A stretch of DNA of 64,000 nucleotides from Hyperoodon ampullatus. Its lineage: Eukaryota; Chordata; Mammalia; Artiodactyla; Ziphiidae. Positions 51,148 through 61,450 of this stretch are shown one piece after another. The position numbers and the translations under genes are program-made. The notes below the pieces were generated by a model. It was given only the letters and a program-made list of their open reading frames with translations. It searched no databases and was not told the DNA's origin. Position 1 is the first letter of the stretch, and every line of letters starts with the position of its first letter. The DNA is taken from NCBI GenBank assembly GCA_949752795.1, contig OX457061.1:122656152-122720151 (forward strand), in the 5' to 3' direction.

Positions 51148-51153
51148 ACTCAC
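51148..51153 (-). other. GALNT7: Splice donor of GALNT7 intron 1
   Basis: On the minus strand the sequence reads ATGAGG|GTGAGTG, a near-consensus 5' splice site directly after codon 42. Reading through would add residues unlike GALNT7 before a stop at 50875-50877. The human protein also continues with an acidic exon-2 sequence after SRMR (from memory). Confidence 0.88.
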
Positions 51154-51279
51154 CCTCATCCTGCTCAGCGGGCTCGGCTCGTCCGGCCGCGGGGATAGGG
51201 AGGACCAGAGGACCACCAGCCCCAGGAAGCTGCCCACCACCAGCAAACTGCGTAAGAGGAGCCCAATCTTCAGCCTCAT
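51154..51279 (-). CDS. GALNT7: GALNT7 exon 1, coding part (residues 1-42)
   Basis: This is the first coding exon of polypeptide N-acetylgalactosaminyltransferase 7, a Golgi type II membrane enzyme of the GalNAc-transferase family that adds GalNAc to already glycosylated mucin-type peptides. The 42 codons begin MRLKIGLLLR and end SPLSRMR. A short basic N-terminus is followed by a hydrophobic signal-anchor at about residues 7-27, then a proline-rich start of the stem. From memory it matches the human GALNT7 N-terminus with a few conservative changes. The catalytic and lectin domains lie in later exons outside the window. The ATG at 51279-51277 has A at -3. An in-frame TAG lies 156 nt upstream (51435-51433), and no other ATG occurs on this strand for 290 nt upstream, so the start is well supported. 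The exon ends in phase 0 at a GTGAGT donor. Identification is strong; splicing is inferred. Confidence 0.93.
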
Positions 51280-51732
51280 CTTCCTCCGGCGGCGAGAGGC
51301 GCACAGCCGGGCGCAGCCGCCGCCACCGCTCTCCCCTCCCTCCTTCCCCCTCCGCGCTCGCCGCCTCCTCCTCCTCCCGCCCCCGCCGCCCGGCGGCCGC
51401 CCTCCCCGCCTCCGATCCGGAACTCCCCTCGCCTAGCGGGCCGCCCCACCCCCGCTCTCCCCTCCCTGCTCCGGCCTCTCCCGCCCCCACGCCCTCGCTG
51501 GGCGGCCCCCGGCCGGTCCGCAGCCCCTTCCCCGCCGCTGTCCACCCGACCCCCCCAGGTCCTGCTACCATGCGACTAACTTACACTCTCCCCAGGTCTG
51601 TCCTCAGCCTCGGCCCCACCGCTCAGCCCTTAAAGCTGCCCGGGTCCCCAACTTTTATTGTCCTTTGGGGCTGTAACTCCGGCCTTAACGCCGGCCCCCC
51701 GGCCCCCGCCGCGGGGCGGGCGGGAAGGAAAC

Positions 51733-51769
51733 CAGGAAGTCGCGGCGGCCGTTGCTGCAGCTCCACGTG
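51733..51769. promoter_or_regulatory. ETS-like and E-box motifs upstream of GALNT7
   Basis: CCAGGAAGT (core CAGGAAGT at 51733-51740) matches an ETS-family core, and CACGTG at 51764-51769 is a canonical palindromic E-box. They lie about 455-490 bp upstream of the ATG at the outer edge of the CpG island, a plausible promoter position. Both are short motifs and occupancy is not shown. Confidence 0.35.
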
Positions 51770-51775
51770 GCTGAT

Positions 51776-53609
51776 TTATAGCTGGGAGGATTTTTCCTTA
51801 TTGATTGTGCTCGCTTCTTCACAGGGCTCCTTAAGGAGCCGGATTTGTATCCGAAAGGCCCAGGTGTGATGTGCAAATATCACCGGACCCCAGGAGCTCT
51901 ACTTGGAAAGCGGGTAGTACGTCGCTGTCTCTTGAGCTAATTAGAAGAAAGCCAACCTAGTGTGAATAAGCAATACCAACCTTGTTCAAGGGCTAAGTTT
52001 CTATTCCTAGGACCGAGGATTTCGGGGTTTGTAAAACAATACTCAAAAAAAAAAAAAAAATACTCCACCATCGTCGCCTCCTTCAGACCCGATTTTTGCC
52101 GCTTGATGGAGGTTCCTTGATTTCTCTTCTTCAAAAGCCTTTCTGCCTGAGACCTACATTACACAGGAAAGGGTATTGACAAATGTTTAGCCAGATGCCC
52201 TGGCCGGAGGAAATATTTGTGCCCATATCTCCCAACAAAGATGTCAGTCGCCTCTATTGCCAGGTGCCCGTGATTATGTTATCAGTGTGACCTCGTATCT
52301 GCCTAATTCAAGCTGAACAGAATGTTTAATATCTTCTCCTAAGTTTTAGGATGGTAAAAGTTGATCCTTCTTCCTTAATATTGTCTCCTATCTGCAGGTA
52401 CTTTAAAACAGTGAAACCCGGTTATTTAAATTTCTAGAATGAAATAGAGAATTTGCATCATCAGGATAGATGAAGAATTGTACCAGACCAACTCCATGTG
52501 CTTCATGGTTTGGGTTACACTACCTAGTATATTGGGGATTTCTGTAGATGCCATCATTGCAGTGAACAATAGGGGGAAATGTAGAATGGCTGACGATATG
52601 GTCAGGTCTGTTCTTGGCTGGATAATTGTGCAGAGTAATGCATGTAAGCCCAATACATACAGCACCTGGAGGGCTGTCATGGGTTGAATACAAGTCACTG
52701 TCTGACTCAGCATTTTTATCAACTACTTAAATCAAAACTACTTGCTTTTCATATAGGACGAGGGAGACTGCTGAAGACCTTTTTTTTTTTTTGATGAAAA
52801 AGACCTGGATTTTAATTGATAAAGTATGAACCAGCTGGGTAATGTAGAAAGCTACTGCCCCACTCCTGGGTCAATTCAGGTCCATGTGGGGACCCAGGCA
52901 TCACCTGTACCCAGGTGATTCTGACCCAGCTCATCTGTGCACCACCTTCAGAGAAAGTGAAAGGAAGGGGTGCTTGGTGAAAGGTTTATTTAGATAACTC
53001 TGGAAAGCAGGAACAAGATCATTTGTGGACCCAACTTGGGCTCTTCACAGTGGGGAGGGCTCCTTTGCAAAGCAGACGTCCTTAGACAGAGACTGGGCTT
53101 GGAGGAGGTGACCTTCAAGAGATCTTACTCTGATCACATGAGGGAATAATTCCATTTGAAGTCAGCAGCTGAAGTCCTCCAGGAGTAATGAAACCTTCTG
53201 TTTGTGCTCTCATTTGCACAGTCAGAGGAGACAGTTTTTGATTATTAAGAAAATAGGAAGCTTTATTTTTACTCTTATGAGCATAGTCGGGCAGGTGTGC
53301 AAATTGAAGGTGGTCCTTATCACTCCCTAAGGCAATCAGAAGTATTCTTGGGCAGAAATGGTATTCAGAGATGACCCTGCCACCCCCTTTAAGTTTTGCA
53401 CAGAGAACTTAAAATACGTGTGAAAGGACACAAAATTAGAAATTGACCAGTGGGTATATGGTTGTAAAAGCCCAGACTCCTCTGAGGCCTAGCAATGTTT
53501 AAAAGAAACTCAAAGTATAAAATACAAGCCTGTTGTTGCAGCATTTGCAAGGAGGCAGCCTCAGCAGAGTTGACCCAACTCTTTAGAAAATGAGGAGCTA
53601 CACGCATCC
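51776..53609. other. Upstream flank of GALNT7, no gene seen
   Basis: A 17-A run lies near 52045. Open frames on both strands at 52426-52722 have no recognisable domain. Confidence 0.5.
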
Positions 53610-53755
53610 AAAGCTTGGTTCATGGTCAGTCACTTAACCTCTCTGAACCTTGGGCTCTTGTCTGCCCGACAGTGATTGCAATACTCACCTCACAATATCA
53701 TCAAAAGGAATAAAGGAGGTCAAGTACATATGCAAATATAAAGTACAGATAGAGT
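53610..53755 (+). mobile_element. MIR SINE fragment
   Basis: GGTCAGTCACTTAACCTCTC, then GAACCTTGGGCTCTTGTC and ATACTCACCTCACAATATC follow MIR order. Confidence 0.7.
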
Positions 53756-54299
53756 AATGGGGCAAGTCTCAGTGTGTCTGAGTGTAATTCGTTTTTTCTT
53801 AATGAATACTACAGTTACCATATGACAGGGATTGTTGTAGGGGAATACTTCTGGTTTGTCTAACCCAGGGTTCGCTGGGAAAGAGGGTTGAGACCAGAAC
53901 TTAATTGGAGGGACAGGGGACAGCCAAGAGAGCCTTGTCCTCTGTCAGGTTATGGTGGCTCATGTGGCAGATGGTGACATGGTGTCTTCAGCTGGGGGCT
54001 CCAAAGTAACGGGGGAAAGATAATTCTTTTGAAGACCTGGTGTTTGCAGGATGCTTCACACATGTTACTGCATTTAATCTTTACGCCATGTGAGTGGGGC
54101 TGGCATTACCATTGTTCTCAAGCTGGGATTCAAAGCAGACTAGGTTTGTAGAGAAATCAGATTTTTAGAGATTAGATTTCTAGTCTCGGAATTCGTGTCT
54201 GCTGCGTCCATACTCCTTGCCAAGCTGGGCTAGCCTTCTGGGCCCGGAATATAAATGTGTTCTTAGGATGCAAAAGGTCAGGGCCTCAAGATTTGTTGC
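53756..54299. other. Upstream flank, no gene seen
   Basis: Short traces such as TTACTGCATTTAATCTTTACG near 54065 suggest an old MIR fragment. No gene. Confidence 0.35.
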
Positions 54300-54730
54300 T
54301 TTTAAATTCTTCCCCTGCCTGGTCTGTCCGAGGGGAACCCACCATGAGGAGCTGTGCCCTTGCCGGAGCTGCTGTTTAGAGGTGAGATGCCCGCTCTGGG
54401 GGTCTAACCACTCCTTCCTTCCTTCTTTATCCTGCAGCCAAGCTGAACACCTGAGTTTCTAAGTGTGTCTTGAACTCCCTTTGCTAACGGGCTGGGGGGG
54501 GGGATTCTTTTTGCCTGAAGTGACACAAAAGCTTTCCCATGCTTCCTCCTGAATCCCTCCCATCCCCCAGGGCCCTCCCCACCAACACACGGGACCGGTA
54601 CCCTGCTGGGTGCGCCACCTCTCCCTCCCTGGTAATGACATAAGGTATGTGAGGACGGAGCCTTGTCTGTCCAGTTCATCCTTGTATCCCGTTTGTAGAA
54701 AGGGTTCAATAAATATTTTTTGGTGAAATA
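54300..54730 (+). mobile_element. L2 LINE 3' end fragment
   Basis: It ends GGACGGAGCCTTGTCTGTCC and GAAAGGGTTCAATAAATATT, the typical L2 terminus. The 5' part is diverged. Confidence 0.6.
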
Positions 54731-55258
54731 ATGAATAATTGGATTGAGAATATAAACAGAAGATGAAACTTAGAAGAAAGGCCAGGACTATATCAACTGC
54801 TGGTCCTCCCTACCTGGAGCTTCTCCTTCCAAGGATAAAACTTTGTGGGTTTTATTTAATTAGAAAGGTGATTATTTTAGCTATAGTGGTTATCACCGTC
54901 AGCTTGTAGACTGTTATTTCCCCTCACTTTGAATCCTACTGGGTTTACTCAGGGCTAAGAAGGAAGTGATAATTTTAATTTAAATTCAGATTATCGTGTC
55001 TACTGAGATTTCCAAAAAAGGAAGAAAGAAAGGAAGGAATGAATTAAATTGTATTGAAATGGGAACACATAGCCATGGGCAAGTACTATCGGCAACCAAA
55101 GTTCAATTTTAACTCTATGTGATTGTTAAGAGCTCAGGTTAAATTAGTCTCAGTGACCTATAAATTACTGGTTAAATATCCTAGTGCCTATTCTGTAAAC
55201 CTTTTGATCACCTCTTTTCAAAGAAGAACATCTGTGATAGTATTTTTAAGTTAAGAAT
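54731..55258. other. Upstream flank, no gene seen
   Basis: AT-rich unique sequence. Confidence 0.5.
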
Positions 55259-55266
55259 GTATTATA

Positions 55267-55382
55267 GGGAATTCCCTGGTGGTCCAGTGGTTAGGACTCG
55301 ATGCTTTCACTGCCTGGGGCCCAGGTTTGATCCCTGGTCAGGGAACTAAGATTCCGAAAGCCACGTGGCCAAAAAAAAAAAA
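55267..55382 (+). mobile_element. Short CHR-type SINE
   Basis: Head GGGAATTCCCTGGTGGTCC, B box GGTTTGATCC, poly(A) tail. TSD GTATTATA at 55259-55266 and 55383-55390. Confidence 0.93.
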
Positions 55383-55499
55383 GTATTATATTGTTTAGAA
55401 AATAATTGCTATTTAAATTTTTTTAATTATAAAAAATATACTTTAAAAATATATTTTTTTTATTTAATAATATACTCTTAAGTTTGTTAAGAACATATT

Positions 55500-55945
55500 A
55501 ATTTTGGACAGTGTTTATTAGTTATCTCTTACTGTGTAACAAATTACCCCCAAATGTAGCATTTTAAAGCAACAAACTTTTACTATTTCATGCAGTTCTA
55601 AGGGTCGGGAATCCAGGAGTGGCTCAGCTGGGTGGCTCTGGCCCAGGGTCTCTCCTGAGGTTGTTACCAGGCTGTCACATGGGCCTGGAGGAACCTGCTT
55701 CCAAGTTCACTCCCAAGACCAACAGGCAGGCCTCACGGGCTACTGAGGGACACTTCAGTTCCTTGTCACAGAGCTGCTCAGGACAAGGCAGCTGGCTTCC
55801 TGCAGGGAGAGATCTGGGAGGGGGAGGGAGGGAGGGAGAGAAAGAGAGACAGGGGTCCAGAAGCTGTGGACTGGTGCCGTGTGGAAGGGGGCCACACAAG
55901 GCTTTGCATCCCAAGAGGTCAGGGTCTTTGGAGGCTTAAGAACAA
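55500..55945 (+). mobile_element. Old LTR-type (MaLR-like) repeat, tentative
   Basis: TTACTGTGTAACAAATTACC, then AAAGCAACAAACTTTTAC and GGCTCAGCTGGGTGGCTC resemble MaLR/MLT1-type text. A GA-rich stretch lies at 55816-55850. Family assignment is uncertain. Confidence 0.4.
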
Positions 55946-56183
55946 CACTGGAAATCAGAATACTTGTTATTCCATTTATTATTTGTAGTATTTCGGTTAC
56001 CATTATGATATGCTGAAGTCTTTCAAAAAGAATCCAGATCTTAAATAATTGCTCATTTCTGATTATCTTGCAAAGAAATACTCTGTATACTGTCTTCAAC
56101 TCTAAAACGAAGGTGTTGGGCCAAAGGATCTTGAACACCCCTTCCAGTTCTGAAGTTCTGATTGTAGACTGACATATACACAC

Positions 56184-56400
56184 TACTATGTATAAAATAC
56201 ATAACGAATGAGAACCTACTATATAGCACAGGAACTCTACTCAGTGCTCTGTGGTGACCTAAATGGGAAGGAAATCCAAAAAAGGGGATAGATGTATACC
56301 TATGGCTGATTCACTCTGTTGCACAGCAGAAACTAACACAACATTGTAAAGCAACTACACTCCGATAAAAATTAATTTTAAAAATGCAAATTAAAAAAAT
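56184..56400 (+). mobile_element. L1 LINE 3' end
   Basis: TATATAGCACAGGAACTCTA, then GCTGATTCACTCTGTTGC, ACAACATTGTAAAGCAAC and CCGATAAAAATTAA define the 3' terminus of cetartiodactyl L1. 5'-truncated. Confidence 0.87.
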
Positions 56401-56427
56401 GGTGAACTTGCCAGGCATTAGCAAGAT

Positions 56428-56580
56428 GCAGTATGGCATAGTTGGAAAATAAAAGATTTGGAATTACCGGGTATCTACTTCCTGTTCAGCCTCTGATGCT
56501 CAGATCATTTAGGGTAATCTCTCTGCAGTCTATACCTCAGTTTCTTTGTTTGTATGCAATTCTGTTATTTCTCTTTTGAG
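56428..56580 (+). mobile_element. MIR SINE fragment
   Basis: AGTATGGCATAGTTGGAAAA, TCAGCCTCTGATGCTCAGA and CCTCAGTTTCTTTGTTTG follow MIR order. Confidence 0.65.
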
Positions 56581-57320
56581 TTGTCTGAAAAGGTTTCTAG
56601 GCATAGTCCATTACTAAAAATAACCCAATCTTTTTATAGCTAATAATTATATCAGGTACTTCTGTCACTAAAAAATAAACATCTTAGAAACCGAAGCTAG
56701 TCACTCTCCCCACTTCACCTCAGCTATGAAATTCTTTATCTCAGTTTTCCCTAATCTTTATGAGTTTCAGTGTCTTTGTATGACTTGATAATGTGTACAA
56801 AGGTTAAGGTACTTTTCTTCCCCATGCTTTAATCATTTTGAATCAATAGATCTTAAAAGGCGATAATATCTAAATGTTCTGCAAAAGTGTTTTAGAAGTA
56901 GGTGGCTTTGCCCTTATTTAGGGGCTGGGGAAGGAGGGTGCACCATTCTACATTTTTATCTGACCAAAATGAGTGCTGTAATTCCTAGATAATAAACTGA
57001 AACTACCTATCTGCCCACTGATGTGGAAGTTTATATGCACAAACTGTCATAGGACTTACAGTAATACCTTGACAAATTTCAGTTTTGAAGACTTTTTTCA
57101 TGTCATTTAACCACACTCTTCTGAGAACTTGAGTCTTTCTTCAGTGAATTTCATACTCTAATTTCATGAAATTTTAATACTTGAAGGGAAATTAGAAATG
57201 AGAGTCTAGGCAACACTCATTTTATGTATGATACGTGGGTTCCTGGTGCCTCTTACTGAAAGAGCTTCTTTCTTTTCCAACTCTGTTGCATCAAAGTTAT
57301 GCTCTGAGAGATTATCAGTA
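56581..57320. other. Upstream flank, no gene seen
   Basis: AT-rich unique sequence. Confidence 0.5.
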
Positions 57321-57526
57321 CAGTTGTCCCTCGTTATCTGAGGGGGATTGGTTCCAGGACCCCTCGGACCAAAATCTGAGGATGCTCAAGTGTAAATGGT
57401 ATATATTCACATGTAACCTATGTGCATCTTTCTTTATACTTTAAATCATCTCTAGGTTGCTTATAATACCTAATACAATATAAATACTATGTAAATAGTT
57501 GTTAAGTACAATGTAAATGCTATTTA

Positions 57527-57709
57527 TTATTTATTTATTTATTTTTATTAGTTTCTGCTTTATAACAAAGTGAATCAGTCATACATACACATCTGTTCCC
57601 ACATCCCTTCCCTCTTGCGTCTCCCTCCCTCCCACCCTCCCCATCCCACCCCTCCAGGCGGTCCCAAAGCACTGAGCTGATCTCCCTGTGCCATGCTGCT
57701 GCTTCCCAC
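57527..57709 (-). mobile_element. 5'-truncated L1 insertion inside MER2
   Basis: Reverse-strand L1 3' end: AACAAAGTGAATCAGTCATA, CCCAAAGCACTGAGCTGATC, TCCCTGTGCCATGCTGCTGC. A perfect 15-bp TSD TGTAAATGCTATTTA lies at 57512-57526 and 57710-57724. Confidence 0.92.
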
Positions 57710-57765
57710 TGTAAATGCTATTTAAATAGTTCCCATTAGTGTGACAAATTCAAGTTTTGCTTTTT

Positions 57766-57977
57766 TTTTTTTTTTTTTTTTTTTTGCGGTATGCGGGCCT
57801 CTCACTGTTGTGGCCTCTCCCGTTGCGGAGCACAGGCTCCCGACGCGCAGGCTCAGCGGCCATGGCTCACGGGCACAGCCACTCCGTGGCATGTGGGATC
57901 TTCCCAGACCGGGGCACGAACCCGTGTCCCCTGCATCGGCAGGTGGACTCTTAACCACTGCGCCACCAGGGAAGCCC
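57766..57977 (-). mobile_element. CHR-type SINE, short subfamily, inside MER2
   Basis: B box GGTTCGTGCC. A perfect 17-bp TSD TTCAAGTTTTGCTTTTT lies at 57749-57765 and 57978-57994. Confidence 0.95.
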
Positions 57978-58069
57978 TTCAAGTTTTGCTTTTTGAAACT
58001 TTCTGGAATTTTATTTTTTCCGAATATTTTCAGGAAGTAGAACTCACTGTCAGCAGACAGCCAACTGTA

Positions 58070-59084
58070 TTAGCAAAACAGAGGCTGGTTTCTCTTGAAG
58101 GTATCAGGTTCCCATATTAAAGAATGTGAGATTCTAGATGATGCATTTTGCCAAATCTCTCTGGCCGGACCACAATAGGTGTAGCTGGATGAGCAGGGTC
58201 TCTGCAGGGAGGTGAAGAGGTGTGGAGCAGAAGAAAGGGGCCAAGGAGGAAGGAACATTCTCCTGCTTGTAAAAGGCAGCCTGCAGCCCAAAAGGCACAT
58301 GATGGGAACGACAAAGAAGCGCTTTGCACCATCTTCTGAATGGTTTTGACTAGTTATAATAAGATTGGGTTATTTTTAGTAATTGACTATGCCTAGAAGC
58401 CTTTTCTGACACTTCAGAGGAGATAAGCAAAGTTGCATACGAATGAAACTGAGGTGTATGCTGGGTATATGCAGGGAGATTATCCTAAATGATCCAGGAA
58501 TTAGAGGCTGGCCTGGGAGTAGATATCTGGTAATTCTAAGCCTTATGTTTTCCAACGATGTCATTCTCCACCTTGCTGATGCCCAGAAATTTCATCTTTT
58601 TAGACTGAACAGTGAACAGTACATTTTCTCTTTATTTGAACGTGTGGCTCTATGTTAATGACTACTTGGAGGGCCACACCTGGGAGATGTGGGCCCAGAG
58701 TGCTGATCTTCACAGGAGCTCAAAATACTGTCATTTAAAACTTTGGTTTGTGACTTTTCACTTGTGAGGGTATATGATATGCATGGGTGTTATTGTGGTA
58801 ACTGTATGCAAATCGAGACTTAGTGAAGTATGGTATTCTTAGAGCTATTGGTCGAGGCAATGCGAAATAGATCTTTTTGCATAAAAAATACTGTCATTTA
58901 GATAAATGTACCTTTTGGCATATTGCAAAGAGTTTTGAAATTTGAATTTTAATTCCTTTTTTTTTTTGGAGAATGGTCTTTGAGGTCTTGGTCTTATGGG
59001 ATGGCTCCTATTTCTCAAACTATGTAAAAAGATTTTTAACAATCCCTTTTTATGATCTTTTATTGTATATTTATAGATATTTCT
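58070..59084. other. Upstream flank, no gene seen
   Basis: Nothing recognised. Confidence 0.5.
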
Positions 59085-59650
59085 ATTTATTCAGCAGTGT
59101 TTGGAGCATGTATCGTGTGCTAGCCATTGTTTTAAATGATGGGAAACAGCAGTAAACTAGAGGAGCAGAAATCCTTGTGGTCATGGAGTCAGACAATAAA
59201 CAAGGTATGTAAATGATTATGTATCATTATTGATGCTGGTATATCACTTATGTGCCAAGAATTATCCTAAGAGCTTACAAGAGTAACTCATTTACTTAGG
59301 TGGTGTAGTAGAAGAGAAATACTGTGGAAAGAAATCAAGGAGGGAAGTGGGATTTGGAATGCGGATGGGAGTGAGGGAAGGTTTCAATTTTAAAGAGTCT
59401 GAGATGGTCGCATTGAGGGGATGATATCTGGACAAGACCTGAAGGGCTGAGGGAACAGGGCGAATGGCTACCTGAGCGGAGGTGGCTTCAGGCTGAAAGA
59501 GCAGCAGGTACAAAGGCCCTGAGGCAAGAACATTCCTGCTTGTTTTAGGAAAAGCAAGGACGGGAGGAGAGCTTTGGCTGAGAAAGTGTGGGTGGGGTGG
59601 CCCGATGTAACTCACATCCAAGTAGGACCACAGCCTCTGGCTTCTGGGTT
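59085..59650 (-). mobile_element. L2 LINE fragment(s)
   Basis: Reverse L2 order: TTTATTCAGCAGTGTTTGG, GGAGTCAGACAATAAACAAGG, ACAAGACCTGAAGGGCTGAG, GGTACAAAGGCCCTGAGGC. A diverged or inserted stretch lies at about 59215-59335. Confidence 0.75.
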
Positions 59651-60639
59651 TGGTAAGGAAAGGAACAACGATAAAAACAAGGACCAGTTAGGAGGCTATT
59701 TTCATAATCCGGACAGGGGCTCATGGTAGCCTGGACGAGGATTCTGACCATGGAGGTGGTTAGAATAGGTCAGAATATGGGTATATTTTGATTATTCTTC
59801 AACTATTATGGTTCCAAATCATTGAAGTTGTTGTGCTGCTTCCAGGCTCTTTGTAAGTAGTTAAATTAATAACCTGTAAAACAAACTTTAAAGGCTCTGG
59901 CAGCACACGTTATTTAAAGAAACTGTGTACGTGATTACTCGGCAATTTGGTTTAGATTTTCTTGTGTACAGTATATTCTCAAGTGGAACTACCTGTACTT
60001 GGAGATAGAATCTCCCAAGTAACAGTGGCAGTTTAGGTGTGGGGCCAACTGAGCTGATGAAAACAACTGGAAGTGCCAGGTGAAATACCTCTGCAATCTT
60101 TCTAAATGTGTCCATGGGTAACAAGAAAATAAATACTAAGGTCAAAGACTGAACAGACAAGGTAAGCTGAGTATGGAAGCTGGCTTTTGCCTTAGGACTT
60201 TGGCCAAACCTAGGGTGCCTGAGTATCTTTTACATCCTGAGTTCAAGGATTTAGGAACAGAAAACAAATTCAGGGTCCACCCCAAAGTGGAAAGCCTAAT
60301 AGGACCTCAACAACTAGGATTGCTGAAGGGTTCCATCCCCAAGGTGAGAGAGAAGTGAGTGAACCCATTCCCCTCACCTTGAAGAGATATGTCTCTCTAC
60401 ACATACCCCACACCATCCAACTAGGAAACTAGTCATCATAATGTGGCCCTGACCCTGGTTTGCGGTCAGAATTCACACAACCTGGATGCCTAGAAAAACC
60501 TCAGACCAAGAACTTAAAGTGGCCCCAGACTAATGGTGTCACAAGGCATCTGAACTGCAAATGTGAATCCTTTTTGAAAGAACTCTCTTCACCTCAGGAT
60601 TTGAAAAATGTCCTGTTCCTGTGTCCCTAAGAAGATCAG
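59651..60639. other. Upstream flank, no gene seen
   Basis: Unique sequence without recognisable coding features. Confidence 0.45.
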
Positions 60640-60880
60640 TCACTCACGGTTGAAAAGTCACTAAACTCCCAAAGCCCTGGGTGGGAAATAATATTCTACA
60701 AAATAGGCTGCCTGAAAAATTTAGCAGTTAGAATTACCAGACACAGAAATAATCACATTTAATACACTTCAAGAAGTGAAAAGAGAGCTCTGAAAATATG
60801 AGTAAAATTGAGAAAAGACCTAATTTCCAGAAATAAAAAAATACTAAGTTAATGGACGGGTTAAACAGTACAGTAGAACT
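60640..60880 (+). mobile_element. Possible L1 LINE 5'-region fragment
   Basis: AGAATTACCAGACACAGAAA, then TTAATGGACGGGTTAAACAG resemble L1 text around the ORF1 start. Diverged and tentative. Confidence 0.4.
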
Positions 60881-60894
60881 GTTACTGAAATGTT

Positions 60895-61450
60895 CTCATC
60901 CCTTGGCTTCTGGGCGCTTGGTTGTTTTCCTGTCTCTCGGGCCACTCACTGTCAGTCTCATCACAAATTCTGCTATCTAAAAAGACAGCATTGTTTAGAA
61001 TTCAGTTCTAGTTCTTTTTCTTTTCCTCAGTTTTGAATCTTTGTGTGGATTGACCCATTCACAAGGTTTCAGCTCCGTTAAGTGGAATTCATTTATTTTC
61101 CCGCCAAATCATCTATTCTTCCTAGGCTCCTGATTTAGCCATTGACACTTAAAAAAGAAATTTCTAAGACATCTTTTATAGTTTCTTCCACTTTTCCTTG
61201 CGGATTTCATCATTAACAAGTCAGGACCACCCCATCACCGATGTTTCCTTTTGCATCTGTTCCCACTGCTATGATTCACATTTCTTTGCAGTTTCTTTAC
61301 CATGTTCCCATCATTTAATCTCCTATTTCTTAAAACCATTCTACCTACCACTACTATTATTGTTCTAAAATATAAGTTCAATGATATCACCCCTGGAGCA
61401 AAAACCTCTAGTGGTTCACCTTACATTGTTTCCTGGAAGTATAATGGCCT
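60895..61450 (+). mobile_element. L2 LINE fragment
   Basis: Collinear with L2 ORF2: CTTCTGGGCGCTTGGTTG, then CTACCACTACTATTATTGTTC and CCTCTAGTGGTTCACCTTAC. Frames are degraded. Confidence 0.65.

Larger units (their letters stand above)
50205..51775. promoter_or_regulatory. GALNT7: CpG island promoter of GALNT7
   Basis: Very GC-rich, CpG-dense DNA starts abruptly near 50205 and ends near 51775, against AT-rich flanks. It contains exon 1, the presumed 5' UTR and the first kilobase of intron 1. Many long open frames on both strands here (up to 324 codons on the plus strand) reflect the lack of AT-rich stop codons and are not genes. The sense-strand leader just upstream of the ATG is GGA/GGC-rich. 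No TATA box is placed convincingly, so a dispersed CpG-type start is likely. The transcription start cannot be fixed from sequence. CpG islands are often bidirectional, so a divergent non-coding transcript toward 52000 is possible but unsupported. Confidence 0.85.
57321..58067 (+). mobile_element. MER2-type pogo/Tigger transposon, interrupted
   Basis: It begins CAGTTGTCCCTCGTTATC, contains CTTTAAATCATCTCTAGG, and ends with TTTTCCGAATATTTTC and GCCAACTG, flanked on both sides by TA as expected for a pogo target. It is split by an L1 fragment (57527-57709) and a SINE (57766-57977). Removing both and one copy of each duplicate gives about 315 bp of element. Non-autonomous. Confidence 0.8.

Noticed and set aside
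50462..51436. 324-codon open frame on the plus strand across the CpG island
   Set aside because: It is antisense to GALNT7 exon 1, of low-complexity composition (Arg, Gly, Pro, Ala), with no domain. Long frames are expected in GC-rich DNA because stop codons are AT-rich.
51276..51545. 89-codon upstream frame whose TGA overlaps the GALNT7 ATG (ATGA)
   Set aside because: The overlap is real but the frame opens with GTG, not ATG, and contains no methionine codon, so it is not a conventional upstream ORF.
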